In this document: positions 1 through 14,200 of the stretch, piece by piece
Numbering within the stretch: position 1 is the stretch's first letter
How the letters are laid out: every line of letters begins with the position of its first letter
DNA from: Prinia subflava
Taxonomy: Eukaryota > Chordata > Aves > Passeriformes > Cisticolidae
Reading direction: 5' to 3'
Assembly (NCBI RefSeq): GCF_021018805.1
Contig: NC_086253.1
Location: forward strand, 13,766,735 to 13,830,734
DNA length: 64,000 nucleotides
Notes under the pieces: generated by a model
Seen by the model: the letters and a program-made list of their open reading frames with translations, nothing else
What the model was told of the DNA's origin: nothing
The model's database searches: none
Made by a program: the position numbers and the translations under genes

Positions 1-2191
1 ACAGAAGAGAGGAGATTCCTAGTTAGAGTAAATAATATACATGTACGTTAGGGAGGAAGAATGAGGGCAGTCTGGAAACATAAACAAAAATATCTTCAGG
101 GAAGGTAGGCCTTTAACATAGCAGTTGGTGAAAAGATCAAGAGGAATAAAATACAAAAGGATGTACAAGTCAAAAACATCTAGAAAAATAGGCACTGAGA
201 ATAAAAAAATGTGATGAGACCAAGACATAAAATCCATCTGTAAAACAGCTTGGACTGGGACATGTATAACATCTTTCATACTGCAGGATACCCAAAAGGT
301 AAAAGCAAAACTTTCTATTATTCAAGATAACAACGGACACTGCATAAGAAGTTACGAAAAAGCATTTTCTTTTGAAAAGTAAAATTACATAAATTTTTAA
401 AAGGAAAAAACTTAAACAACCCAAGAAGTTGGGTGTTTAGGACCATGCTAGTTTTTACTTGGGAAGCAGGACTATCAAGATGATACAGATGGACTAGAGA
501 AAGCCCACGGCCACCTGCCTGAGCCACATTGTGCTCAGCTTCTCAGAGGGGGCAGTCTTGTCAATATTTGAATACATGAGCAGAGTTGAGGCCACAAACA
601 CATCAGGAAATGTAAGGATTTTAAAAAACCTTTCCACCTGCCTTGGAGGCCATAAATTTGCGAACTGAATTACTATTTAAGAAAAAATCTTCAAATAGAA
701 GTTCTCAGCTGCTATGAGTGGAAGAAAGTTGTCCATAAAGCTGCAGTTAACAATACAGTAAAGAGACACAGCGGGACACAAATCCCATGGGAAGGAGCAA
801 GAATACAGAATAGAATAAATAATTTACTGCAAGTCACATCTATCTTAGTATAGCATAATTTCTCAATATCTCAGCTTCTTAGAATTTCCTACGTCTGAAT
901 GCTAAACAATACACACTACGTCATATCAGAGTTATATAATTATGTAAGCTAATAAATACGATTTTTTGCCATCTGCAGTTTTTTTAACATAGTTAAAATA
1001 GTTTAGCTATTTGGTACTAATTGTTTAACTGTTCCAACTAATAAGCACTTGCTTGAACAGCTTAATAGTAACATTCACTTTAAGAACCTCATAATTTTCA
1101 CTTGTGATATACAAAACCTTCATAGACTCATTACTTTCTGAATCTCCAAATGTTTCCTTGTAGTTATTAGAAAGCATATTCTAGAGTTTAAACAGGAAAA
1201 GATTTCTAGTTTGGGAATTGAGGTGGCTTAATTTTTTTTCTCTCCGTATCTTTCTGTTCAGATGTGCAGAAGAGAATTCGCACTGCTAGAAAAGCAATAG
1301 GGGACAAGTATGAAGATCACAGATCACAGCTTTTTGTCATTTACTCTAAATTTGAAAGAAAAGAGTACCAGGCAGAATATAATTCTGTTAGTTATTTAAA
1401 GTGACTGATGCTAATTGATACATCAACAGTTTCTAATGCATGTTGAATATATCATTCATCATTTACAGACCAAACTGTTCACTGAGATTTATCCATATTC
1501 ACAAAGATATATGTCTATCCATTACTGCAAAAAGTAATGCTGATGTGGTAATAAAAATACACAAAAACACTAGCATTTTTCAGAGCATCCATGGAGACAA
1601 TCTGAGACTTCAGAAAAGTAACTTTTTATAATAACAGTTTTATTTCAAGCACTGTTTCTCACTGGATACAATTTATACATTTTGTGCTAAGTGTATATAC
1701 ATTAATGGAACACTTTCAAAATTATCACTAGATAAAATATATATTACGTGTTTAAAATTATTCCAACAACAGCTTTTCCAAGTAACATTTTGCTGAGTGT
1801 TAGTTCAAATAACTGGAGAAAAAAAATTTAAAATGTTTTGGCAAAATACCCTGACATGGTGATGTCTTTAAAAGCATTTTGAATGCAGGGCTTCCTCATC
1901 CATTTTTATTCTGGTATCAGTCAGAGAGGAGGAAACACAAACACAGTTATACAATTTCATTTAAATATAACTTAAAAGAATATGGACCTTAAATTTTCAA
2001 GTGCGTGGTCTCATGTTTGAATTTCAGCCAGTCAAAAAACTGCCTGCTGCTTCTTAATGGACAATGGTGCAACATGTTTCTGCAACTCCTAATTGCATTG
2101 GTCCCTGTTAAAACAAAGTTCCTGGTAGTCCCAGAGCCTGTGTCAAGGCAGAGGGACTGCAAAGGTCTCAAACCAGAGGAGAGCAGCGTGG
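1..2191. other. RAB28 3' UTR and downstream flank
   Basis: AT-rich sequence without a recognisable gene. The part next to 2191 should be RAB28 3' UTR. I looked on the minus strand for a second CaaX-ending terminal exon, as used by the short mammalian isoform, and found none. Short open frames here show no known domain and look like chance. Confidence 0.6.
1905..1910 (-). promoter_or_regulatory. candidate RAB28 polyadenylation signal
   Basis: A minus-strand AATAAA (TTTATT on the plus strand) lies about 280 nt past the RAB28 stop and would give a short 3' UTR. A second AATAAA is at 1639-1644, and others may lie beyond the window. Choice between them is not possible from sequence alone. AATAAA is common by chance in AT-rich DNA, so confidence is low. 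Confidence 0.3.
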
Positions 2192-2284
2192 TCACTGAAC
2201 TGCACACATCGAGCTTCTGGGAGGGTTAACAGTTCTTGTCACAGGCTCCTGACTGTAGTTGACAATATCTGCCTTCACCACCCT
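2192..2284 (-). CDS. RAB28: RAB28 exon 7, C-terminus with CAVQ prenylation box
   Basis: The final coding segment is 30 codons plus a TGA stop: [15 protein letters not shown], then [15 protein letters not shown]. The CaaX box CAVQ ends in glutamine, which favours farnesylation; RAB28 is known as a farnesylated Rab, not a doubly geranylgeranylated one. Prenylation is needed for membrane binding and for handling by the prenyl-chaperone PDE6D. The acceptor is TTTTATAACAG. From family knowledge, RAB28 acts with the BBSome and intraflagellar transport in cilia and in cone outer-segment shedding, and human loss causes cone-rod dystrophy 18. I recall a second mammalian isoform ending in a different CaaX exon; I do not find that exon in this window. 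Confidence 0.97.
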   Translation of the reverse strand, partial: RVVKADIVNYSQEPVTRTVNPPRSSMCAVQ

Positions 2285-5200
2285 CTGTTATAAAAGAAAC
2301 ACAGCAACAATCAGAAAATATAAACTTCATGCTGGCAAAGCACTCAACAGATTTTTATGAAATACAAGGGGAAAAATAACAAATTTTTTTTTTACTATCT
2401 TTCAGGAAGCCTTATCAGTTGCTAATTCTCGTTATAGTTCTAGGTTTATTCATGCTAAGCAGAAGCAAGTGCCTTGGTAGATTATCACAACACTACAAAA
2501 GGAATACAATTTTTTTGCTAAAGCAGAATAGAGTTTTACTTCCATGAAAACTGTTCTGTATGAGAGTAATAAAACAGAGTTTATTTGAAAAAGTTGTGTC
2601 ATTCACTAATAATAACTGCCTAAATTGTAACTGGAAATTGTACTTAAGTTTGTGTTTTTGTCTTTACTCCAAGCATTTCATCAGAAAATATGGACATAAT
2701 TGAAAGCAAATTTTAAAAAAGCCTTGATAGGCATACTGGATAAGATTACATTAACATATATTCACATTCTATTTACAAAGCATTTGATAGGACCAATGCT
2801 CTCTCCTACAAGAGGAGATAGAAATGTACAATTTTGCATCCATTTCCATCTGAGACAGCTATGTAATATTTTGAATGTACAGCACTGAATACAGTAATGT
2901 GAAGCATTTCAAAGTTTCTACAAACTATCTGATTATTAGAAACACAATGTAGTTAATTGTACACTGAGTTCCAAAATAATATGTTGAGTATTACAAGTAC
3001 TTACACATACAAAACACAGTTTTCCAAAAGAACTTACTTTAAGAGTTGTTACTTCATGTAAAAGCAATGCAGCTCATAAAAAAGAAACAAACCAAGTTTT
3101 CCATCAATACCTGAACTACTGCATTGAGCAGACTTTGCTCTGACAGTTGGAAGTATGATGTTGGTTATCTTCTTCAGGATATTTCACTAGTTCTGCCCTG
3201 ACAACATTCTGTTAACCATGTATCAACATGATGGATAGAGGGCAAGGAGAAGAATGTAAAAAGAAAAGAGAAGGAAAACAATGGAGAGATTAATCAGTAG
3301 TTGAAAAGAATGAATGGATAACATAAGATTATGCAGAAGCAAAATGAAAGTGCATTTTCAGGCCTTAGGCAGATATAAGAGTAACATGTCTGGCTGAAAG
3401 CAGCACTCTCAGCACCAGAGCTGCTTCTCAAGCTTTTTCCAGGACATGCCCTTTCAAAGTACCTACGTGAAAGGCTCATACATGCAATCAGCAGAAGTGT
3501 GTTAAAGCAAGAGAAGGGACATAATAAAAAGGCAAGGAATTCAGTGGAAAAAAAGATGACAGTGGCCTATTCCTCCTTTAAGTCGAGGATACTTAAATAT
3601 TAAATACTACATTATCAGCTTGTAACAAATGCATTAGCCGTACACATGCATCTTTTCCATTACATAACAATCACATTACAACTAAATATATAATCCAAAA
3701 GCAGTGACCAAATTAACAACCTCATATCAAAAAGCTGTAAGTTTTGATTTTTCTTTGCATCATTTAAAAATAAAAGTTTCCCATTTTTCCCCTTAAAGAC
3801 AACCAAACAAAACTTTTTTCTTATTAATACAGGTAATGGATACAGGATTCTCATTATTAATAAGGGTCAATACAGGGTTCATGCAAAGGGAAGTAAAATT
3901 GATGGAACAATTTCAGCAAAGAAGCAGCAGAGGAGGTAAGTCTGCTATGAAAGATACCCTAAACCAGTTTAATGTTTTTTCTTAAATACTTCAACTTTCC
4001 TAAAATATATTTTCAAGGTTAAAATTAGTTAATAAATAATTAAATTCTATTATTTTAAAGGAAACAATATATAAACTGGATTAGTAATATGTAAACAGTA
4101 TACATTCAAGATTACCTCTGTAAATAAAACCTTTATGTCAAACAAGCAACAATAATTGAAGAGGCTGGTAAAGCACCTGGATTTATTAGCTGCTGAAGTA
4201 CTCTTCTTGAGCTTAATTGATCACATTCATATTATCTTATCTAGTGGACAACACTCATGATTTACTGGACTCCTGGTCTGATGTTATCAAGAGAAAGGTT
4301 GCCAAATCCTATGTAGGGCAGTAGTAGGAGTTTTAGCATTAAACAGTGTTATCTGACCTCACAGGACCTAGTTTCTTCATACCGATCTTTTGACTAGAGT
4401 TGAGGGGCAAAAAAAAGACAAAAAAAAGTTCTGTAATCAGCAGGCAATTAATTGTTCCTCAAACATTGGTCTAAATCCCATCCTGTAAACACAGGCAGGT
4501 TAATGACCTATGCTTAGGTACACTGCAGCAAAAAAATGATGATCATAAATGACTCGGATTTTCTAATGGAATTTCATCCAAATAAGAGTTAAAAAATATT
4601 ATTGCAACATTTCTTTTATTAACTTCATGCTAATTAAAAACTTGAACCTCTTCACATCAGAGTCTACATCAGATTTTGCCATAGTTCACATCACTGTCAA
4701 TATTGAGAAATAACCTTTCTTGGTCCAGGTGCTCTGTCTTCCAGATCTGACTATCTGCCAAACATTTTATTGTACAAAGCTGGCACACATATACTGGTCT
4801 GCTGAACTGGCATTTAGTTAGAGAGAAAAGTACACATCACTTAAAAAATGCTAGCTCTTGCCAATGCCAAGGAACAAAGCTGTACCCCATGCAGTTTTTA
4901 CACTACAGTTGAAAGTAAAAAATACAGAAAGAAAAACATTTCATTAATAAAGGACTTATTTCCTCAAATTTCATCAGACTCTTGCAATTTAAAAGGGAGG
5001 GTATTTTCAGGACTGGAAATAAGTCAGAATTTGCAATTTTCTTATTTTGGAACTGTTCCATTTAAAAAAACATGCTCTACTTTCCAGTCACGCATGAAGA
5101 GTAATCTAGTTCTTTGTTTTACCACAGTTTTGTCCAAATAAAGGTTTGATTAACAGTCATCTCAGCACGTTAACAGACAAGGTTTAGTAGCTCTAGCTGA

Positions 5201-8200
5201 GATTGTTTAAAAACTTACCACCCCCTGTCCTGTCTGTCCCATTCCTCTGCTGGAGATTATTGCTGCCAAAGGGGAGTTGGTGGAATGTATCGTGTACTTG
5301 CACCTCATCCACTTCAGCACAAAGTCTGGCAGTTTCTCTTTAAAACAACTTTCAGCAGCAGTTTAAGCTAAGCTGCTCAACTTCACCCTGATGTGGCCAA
5401 AGCACATGATCACCTTCCATTTTCTGATTCTGATGTGGGAGCAACACATTCCAACAAAAGGGCAGTAGCAAATAGCTCGGGCTGCATTAATATCTTAAAC
5501 TGCTGCAGCTGTTTTCTGAAACAATGCAGAGTAAATACAATTCAATCTCTAAGGCTTGTTCTTGCTGTTAATTAACAGAAGTCGTGCTTGAAGGTGACCA
5601 AGAACCTCACATACTTTTCACAAGAGCTTCTGTAGTTCTGCCCATCATCAAAGCTCAAAAGTCATGAGCCAAACAAATTCATACAAGTTAAAATAATGTG
5701 TTTGGGATTTCTATTACTTATTTCTATCCACCTATGAGTCACATCTAAGATCTTCTTAGACTGTGACAATCATAACTGACTCTAATCACAAGAAACAAGA
5801 TCCTTACGCACAAAACTGAGAAATAATTTTAAAGCATATTCTCAAGACTAGACAATAAAAAATACACATATAGTATTTGACTGTTGGCATTTTACACAAA
5901 GTCAGTATTTAATCTTATATTTTGTTACAGCCTAGATGGAATGAACATATCTGACTGTCTCTGACAAACAGATTCAAGCAAGAACCATCTCAGTTTTCAA
6001 AATTAGGAAATCTCACATTAAACAAAACATGGAAAACTCAATTATATAATCATGTGTGCAAATTGTGCATATTTATAAAAACTACAATGGCTTTTACTCC
6101 TTACTTAAATATTAAATCCAAGTCAACACCTGTATACTTTATAGATGAGTAATATTTACTATTGTTTGTATTTATTGGATTCTTTATAGCATTTATCTGT
6201 CATCTGTCTATGCCCTGATCTAATTTTGCAGCCCAGTAGCTAGAGTATTCGATGCCTAAAAATTTTAAGGAACACACATCATGTAATTGTCCCACAAATT
6301 AAGGAAGACACGTGCCCATTTTAGAGATGGAAGAGGGAAACACTCCCAGCACCACCACACTAACGGGACCTGCAGCTGTCCTACAAGAGTCTGTGGTAGG
6401 TAAAACAGAAACCTAACAATGGCATTGTCCTCTGACACCACCTCCTTCCAGCCAAGAGAGCAGCTCCATGCTTCTGGGAAACAGCATCTACACATCACTC
6501 CAATTAGGCTTTTCTACTGCAGACAAATGAACTTCTCTCAAGAGAATTTATCTTCCAGAGGATACGAAGGCCCAAGTTTTCACTCTCCAGATTATGTAGA
6601 GACTTTCCCTTTTCTGTTCTTATGAAGTGATGGGGGTGTTTGGTTCCATACAACAATGAGCCTTAAGATATAGCTAACAGACATTCCAATGCAATTCCCA
6701 TTGGTTTCTGACTTACACTGGGGAAATAACTCTTACAGTCCCTTCAAAATAACAATCTCAAAAGAAGCAAAGGCTTTACTGATAACAACGAACTATGGCT
6801 TGTTTGGAGTAGATTGAAATTATGCTCCATTAACAGAACTTGGCAAACTAAGCAGCTCACACACTTTAGCTACATACACAGTGTTGCACGACGTAGTGAC
6901 TTCTGCTGTGCCTGAAAGGCAACAGGGAAGTTTCTTTTTTGTCCAAATTCATTTACTGGTTTTGTTTCTTCTTTTGATTTTTTGTCGGTGGTGGTGGTTT
7001 TTCAGAGATATTTTTACTTTTTTTTTGATAATTAGAGCCTGGATTCACATCAACAATAATTTATGCAAATTAACTATTTATAGCTTTTACTAATGCAACT
7101 TGTGTCATATCAACTTTGTCTAACCCATATATTGCCTATTCCATTGATCCACTCAACAAAATTAAAAGCTAATTACAATATTAAGTAGAAGGAAGCCTAC
7201 TTAAATCTGATACCAATTTGACATACTCTTGAATTGGGGCTATATGGAGCTTACTTTAAAAACAGACCCTTTCTTTAGAACAATACAATTTTCTGTATAA
7301 CACTATTACCAGTCTCCTTTAAATTTAAGATATTTGCACACCTTTCTACAATCTTACACCTGAATTACACCATTCACAGCACAGAGAGGCCTAGGACTGA
7401 TATTCCAGTGCTAGCTAAACAACAAATGAAAAATTGAAGAACTCTGTGTGCTCAATTATTTACAGGCAAATAATCACAGAGCTCAAAATAATAGATGGAT
7501 GTTACCTTAGTAATAAAAGAACACTTAAAAGACAGTTAGTATTTCTCTGCCTATAAATTACAGCTTTTTAAAACTAATCTGCTTGTTAAGTACACTCTGT
7601 AAGTATATTTTACAGTTTTACTGTTTGCAATACAATTTTCTAGCTAACCACTTCAACACAGATTGCAAACACTGCTGTGGCAAAGCACTTTCAGAAATTA
7701 CATATTTATTGTATATTTCAAAAAGAAGGGGACCAAGCTGTATATAAGAAATGCTTTGTCATTTATTTTAAATAAACTTATTGACTTATTTTGTGGTACT
7801 TGTTTAACACTGGTATTGAAAAGCAGTTCCAGGGTATTACAGCACTAGAAGAGCAACATTTGGGTTCACTAAGTAAATTTAAATAATGGTAATCTCAAAT
7901 GTCATTACACAGGGTCACCTCAGTAGTATAATCTTTCTTTTTGAGGTTTCTGACACTGAGCTGTAGAAAAACTTTTCAGTTGACACCCATGGGTATAATA
8001 TAATGAATATCATCTATGTTACCTGTATGTGCATACATATTTAATTTCTAAACTAATCTTAAGCACTATTTTTAAACAAACTTCCTTAGAACTAAAGCTG
8101 TTTTTTTTTTCTTTTTGAACTTGTTTTTTCTTGTTTCAGAGAGTTGATCATGATGGATAAATAAGGAATTATCATATTTCAAAAAAGCTGTTGTGAAATT

Positions 8201-8322
8201 GAATAATTATCTTCAAAACAACAGATGAAGATTGATTTAAAGAACAGTTATAAATCCACAACGAGATCACTTTTAATACTAAATAAAATACTAAAAATAT
8301 CCATGTATTTGTGGAAAATCAC
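2285..8322 (-). other. RAB28 intron 6
   Basis: A 6.0-kb phase 0 intron with donor GTGATT and acceptor AACAG. It is AT-rich, and I recognise no interspersed repeat in it. A somewhat GC-richer patch at about 5219-5400 ends in a strong donor-like GTAAGT on the minus strand; it is discussed under findings. No other gene is visible. Confidence 0.85.
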
Positions 8323-8400
8323 CTGCGATTGCTCCAATTCGGCTTTGTTTAATTTGATGCCGAGTATGTCAGCAGCAATTCTCTGAAAACACAGGAAGAC
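8323..8400 (-). CDS. RAB28: RAB28 exon 6 (C-terminal helix)
   Basis: The 78-nt exon encodes exactly 26 residues, 166-191: [20 protein letters not shown] followed by ELEQSQ. This is the last helix of the G domain and the start of the hypervariable tail. The acceptor is TTTTCCATAG and the donor is GCAG/GTGATT. Both flanking introns are phase 0, so the exon could be skipped without shifting the frame, though that would delete the final helix. The sequence is very close to vertebrate RAB28. In mammals the Q-S-Q end of this exon is the branch point from which two alternative C-termini are spliced. Confidence 0.96.
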
Positions 8401-11145
8401 CTATGGAAAAAAAATAAATCGCATTTAAATGATTAAAAACAGACACCCTTGAGGTTCTTTCAAATATCAAACCATTCTTGAACAGTAAACAATGATATAC
8501 AAAATTATGACCTGTGCAAAACAGATCTGAAAATAACCTCATCTGGTACTTTCAATTTTGTTTAAAAATTTGAGAAAATAACTCAACAATGGTACAAGGA
8601 ATGAACAGTATGCTGGATTGTTAAGCAACACTTCTACTCTGCCTCCAGAGACCTAAGTTTAAACAAGCTTTTACACAACCCTCCTCTCAAATACTACTCT
8701 CGGTGCTATAAAATATGAATAAGGGTATTCACTAATGTTTAGCCCAAAAATGTATTACCAGTGTATTGTGAAATAAGAGCTGTAGGTTTCTAAAACTGAG
8801 AATAACAGAACTGTGCATTGACATCACCAAAATCTCTACTACTTATGCCCAAAAAATAGTGGTATGAAAGAGTTCGAAAAATCTTACAAAACATACACTG
8901 AATAGAGGTATCTAGGAACAAGCAGGATGTTGTACAGCCTGCAGCAGCAGCCTGGTGGAGTTAGACTTCGGACATGATTTAACACGTAATACTGGGTGGC
9001 AATGCTGTCTTAAATATTTCCTTTAATTCCTCTTAAGAGGAGAGGAGTCCACGTATCTTACTGTTTAAGTAAAACTGCATTTTAAATGTGATAAAAGAAT
9101 ATGGCATGTTCAAGAGGAGCAGCTTAAATGTGCACTGCTGCTGAACACTGTACTGCCAAGCTACACATCGTATTTTATCTGCAGGACTGCCTGAGCCAAA
9201 CACTGGTTTGCAACATGCAGCTGCCACTCACAAAAAAAGAAATCTATATACATGCTCCCAGTCATTTTCAGTGAAAATTAAGAAAAGTAGTATTTACCCA
9301 ATGTCTTTTAACACCCAAGATGGAAACCAGAAATAAACTAGTGGCACAACCAACAAAGTGTAGTAGCTTCCAAAACAATTGCTCTTTCTCTCAATTCCTT
9401 GGGGTAGTACTGGTCTGTTCTACCAATATCTACACATCAAGGCCATACTGAACAGAGATTCTGAGGCTCAGAGACCTAGTTTAACCCACACTAAGGTCTC
9501 AGGTGCTCGGAGCTACATCACCTGCCCCGAGGACACTCTGTGCAAAAACATCAATCACAAGTGCAATGCTTCAGCCATGTGATTTGATGGACAGTAACAC
9601 AGTTCTACTAAACCATTCATGAATTTTTTTTGCTCCTGAGACGACTTTCAGAATTTTCTATGTACACAAAATCATCTTTTGCAAGCAAGTCTGTTGAAAA
9701 GATCTGACGTAAACACAACAAATCATTTAATTGAGTAAGACCCCTCAGATATATATTCACAGTAGCAATGGATGGCTTCTTCTTAAATCACTGTCTAGAT
9801 AAACACTCCATCTTCTGAATGATCTGTGTGCAGCAACAGTGAAAGGGCTACTTCAAATTTATATTGAAGCTGAACTATTGAAACTACTTCTTTTGTTAGT
9901 AGATATTTAGGCAGAGATTTCCTGTTCATGTTTTCTAGGCATATTCAGATGTACTTTTGTTTTTAAACAGTATGCTACAAAAAGTACAATCAGTACATAA
10001 TAGTGGAATGCTGATGTAATTAAGGACTTAGCTGCAATAAAGATTTGTCATAATTACAATGATAGATGTATCAATCATAAAATGAGCTGATTTTGGTGGT
10101 CTCCTTGTGAAAAGAATACATTTTATGAGATGCACATTTTACTAAGTGTAGTATTTTTTTTCTGGTTTTTAGCATAAAAAGCCTGCATGATCACACTTTA
10201 AACTAAAAATACGCCAAGGACTTAATATAAACTATAAAGAGAATCAGAACTCACTGCATTTGTAACTACAGTATTGTTAGACTTTACAGAAAAACTATTA
10301 TCTTACAAAATTAGGCAGTTCACTGCACAAGTTCATCAAAGTCCTTAACAAGTGATTCCATTTGTGGACTATAATTCTATGTACTTAAACGTGGTCTTAC
10401 TATTCAATAACATAAAAATAAAGTAAACTTTCTTGTCAACAGTAATATTAAGGAGACAGCTACAAGACTGTTTTATGGGAATGACAAACTCATTAGGCAT
10501 GAGACAGAAATCAAGCAAAACAATACAATATGATTTAATTTGACTGATAGTGTCAACTGAAAAAGAACCTTTTCCTTCATATGCTTCCAACTAAAACAAA
10601 TAACCCAGTTAGCTCAGAGTCAAAAGATTGTTCAAAAATGTACTCTGCAAAGCATCTGGTACAAATGCCAGAATGTTCAAATTTCAATGGACCTGCAATG
10701 GGAATGTCTCTCATGCCTAAGCACTCATATTAAAATAAAATCTTTTATTGCAACAGAGTCTTGTCACATTGTTTACCAATTGTTGGAAATTTCTATATTG
10801 ATGGTCTATGGATGAGATTCCACCTGGAATGAAGAAATATATTTAACTACAGGCTGACAGCAAACAGAGATTTAGCTGGTCTCAGTTCTCACGCTGATGT
10901 ATAAGCCAGACCATTTCCATTCAAATCTGTACTTCAAACTGAAAATCAGATGAGAAATCATTGTAATTTAATAAGAATAATATGCACTCATACAAAGATC
11001 TACATTTCATGCAACTAAAGGAGGCAAAAAATGGTCTGTAGCACCCTGAGTTCTCAACAGTTTGTTATGTGAAGTATAATAAAACTGCTGCATCTTGAGA
11101 AAAAACAACATACATGTACAATTTTGGGGTTTCTTTCTTACTTAC
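8401..11145 (-). other. RAB28 intron 5
   Basis: A 2.7-kb phase 0 intron with donor GTAAGT and acceptor CCATAG after a T-rich tract. I see no repeats, RNA genes or convincing open frames in it. Confidence 0.85.
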
Positions 11146-11249
11146 AGAATCTCCTGTCTTGGCTGACACAAAATGGCTACTGAAATTGTTTTCCTGACAA
11201 AATCGCTGGTGCTTGTCAGCTTTCACTGCACGAATATGCTCCAAGTCAA
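11146..11249 (-). CDS. RAB28: RAB28 exon 5 (G4 end and G5 motif)
   Basis: The 104-nt exon completes codon 131 (isoleucine, ATT, split A/TT) and encodes residues 132-165, from [16 protein letters not shown] to [12 protein letters not shown]. It supplies D132 of the NKID guanine-specificity motif and the G5 loop S159-A160-K161. The acceptor is TTTTTAG before TTGACT and the donor is TTCT/GTAAGT, followed by a phase 0 intron. The segment [20 protein letters not shown] is diagnostic for RAB28. The positions between DLEH and RFCQ differ most from human as I remember it, as expected for a surface helix. Confidence 0.97.
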
Positions 11250-14200
11250 CTAAAAATAAGGTGAAGAAACGAAAAATTATTACACTGGAGCCCATTTAGT
11301 TACCCAGCTTAGAAATTATTCATTGGAAACACATCAGATATAATAATTTCCTTTACAAGTGTATGCAAACGCAAGTTTCTTTCTCTCTATAATCATTTGC
11401 TAAAACAAAAGCAATGAATTACATCAGACTAATTTTATTTGCAAAACTAAAATAAAAGCACAATTAAAATTTTATGGCCAAATGCAACAAATTCATATCT
11501 CAAAGTACAAATTTATCTCTGGATACACTCAAATACTTTGTAAAAACTCTACTGCTAGCTACATACTAAAATAAGACAGAACTAACATTCTATATTCTGT
11601 TTACAAGCAAGATGCATATTGGGGACTGCAGTGTAACCTGGAGAGTTTAAAAAATAAAATTCGCCAAACATATCTGAATTGACATATTTTTCCAAAGTAA
11701 AAATGTAAATAACTTATAAAGATTTTTATTGCAGAACATGGCAAAGCAAAAACATTCACTATAATAAAAAAATTGACTGAGTAAAAAGTGATGCTTAGTT
11801 ACTTACATATGGGGCTTTCAATTCCACAAAGGTGTGGTTCAGAAAATTTTAAAAAGTAAAATGCACATTTCAAGACACACATATATTTTCATTTTTGTCG
11901 CTTTACAACCATTGGAAGCATAGTAAAGCTTTCAAATGGTATTTTATGCTGAAAAGCTCTGCTTGCTTCCAAAATCTCACAGAACTCAAGTCTTGTGCAC
12001 ATTTTATTGTGTACATTCCAGCTTCTCCAATCTGATCCTAAGGTAATTGGAAACTATATTGAACAGTTTCTCTTTTTTTTTATTGCATTACAGTTCCTAT
12101 AAGGGTGTTGACTCAATGTAGTCAAATTATAAGGCAAATATATTCAGAAGGATTTAAGGACAAGCAGGCTCTTTGAGTTAATACAGGAAAAAAAAACTTC
12201 AACTGATTTCCTGAGGAAGAGACCCAACTGACTTGTAAAAACTTGTAAATTTGCAAATCTAGTAAGCCTGTATAATAGTGTTATTTGATTATCAGCTGAA
12301 AAAATGCTCTCCTACTATATAAAAGGCTTTATTTTTAAATGATATTGGAGGTCTTTAATTTGTAGGCTCTGGAGATTTTCTCTTGGAGATTTTTAGCCTA
12401 ACAGGGGATTCCTACACCCCATTTATACTGCTTACCTTGGTTAATGTGGAGTTTTTGACACGTATTACTGTTCCTTGCACATCAGTAAGGCCTTGTTTGT
12501 AAGAACAGGCCTAAAATCATCCAGTTACCACAGGCATTAAATTGTGAAGGACTAAAATACTAAGCTATTAACACTAATGTTTCTAGTATAGTTTTTCCAT
12601 AATAATAAACATCGACTATACAATAAAGTTTCATTTAAAAAGGGAAGAACAAATACATTTAATAAAATAAAGCTCAAAGTCAATAATAATTTTGTTAAAA
12701 TCTCATGCATTTAATATTTTTCTCTAAAAAATAACTACCAAGATAAAAGACAGACTCTTTTGAAATGCCTTTAAAAATAAAATACAGCATACTGCCTAAA
12801 ACATTTCATTATTAACTATTATTTTTATGCTTCACATATTAGTTTTAAGTGCAGCTTGGAAAAAACAACAGTGAGATTACTCTTTTGGGAAAAATAAGAA
12901 CGCATTTTCTTTATTTTTATTTCATGAACTTTTAAAGGAACTTTAACCTCACCTCCAGATTTCACTCGTATTTCTCTGATTATACCTGAACTCCAAAAAC
13001 CTACACACAATTACAATACAACTAAATAAACATATAGATAGACAGCCTTTACACTATACTCCTTTAAAATACCACAACATGCTTAAATACATAAAAGCAA
13101 GTTCACCAGTTACAATCTCTCTCAAACTCTCTTTCCCAGGAAGAAAAGAATAGAGAGCATACAAAGAAAACAACAGGCTAAAAGTTTGATGAATTTCCAG
13201 GAAGAAAATGCCACAGGGATATTGGACAATATATCCTTAAATGCCTCTTATTTTCTATGAAAAAACATCAATAATAATATACAGTCAGTGGAATATATAC
13301 TTTACAACAGAAGAGAAATTAAAGCACACGATATCATAGAAACAAACTGACTGAAAGTGAAAAATCAAGGTGTAACTACATTTTCAAAGTTTGTATACTT
13401 CTCAGTCCTTCTCCCCAGTCCCAAGTATTTCACTTTCTGACTCCTGAATTTCAGGCTGTCTGTTCTGAACTGTACAGGCACTGTCATGCCAGGGAACTGC
13501 CAGCTGACTGTCCATGTGTGCATTCAGAGAAAATGCCAGGTGATTCATGTTACATTAGCTCTTGGTGAAAAAGGGCACAATTTTAGTATAAGAAGAGTTT
13601 CAAGTGTTAATAAATATTTACCCAAAACTGCAGTTTGAAGCCAAGGAAGTGCAATGATCCTAAGTCCAATTCCTTTGCATTGCCCACAGGCCAAGGGCAT
13701 AATCATAGAACTACTGAAGATCAGCTACAGACAGTGAACAGTTACCCTCCAGTTCTTTTTCTTTAACATCTGACATTGGTCAGCTCAACAGAATTCTTAG
13801 CACACCGGGAGAGAAGTCTTGTCCAGCTTTTATTTAGACATCACAGCAAAAAGACTTTAGGGAGAGCTTTGGAGGAGAAAAATTATTTTCTAAGAAAGAT
13901 GTTTATAAGGAATGCAGGGACTTTATAGAAAGAAAACTAACAGCTGGCCAATGTGAGCTCATATGATGAGCCAATTAACAGCAGGAATAGGTATCTTGGG
14001 ATAAAGAAGGATACGAGAATGCACTTAAGCCATGAAAAGTTTAACAGTAAAGACAAATAAGTTTTGGATAGAAAGCAACTGAATAAGATACATAAATATA
14101 GTTTGATTTTATAAACCAGGAAAATGATCTTGCAGAATATTCTAAATGACTAGATAACATACCAATGGCCAAGAAAAAGGAATCATTGAAATTTAGAAAC

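Noticed and set aside
2005..2229. 74-codon plus-strand open frame over the last RAB28 exon
   Set aside because: It is antisense to a well-supported coding exon and lacks any domain; it is a shadow of RAB28 exon 7.
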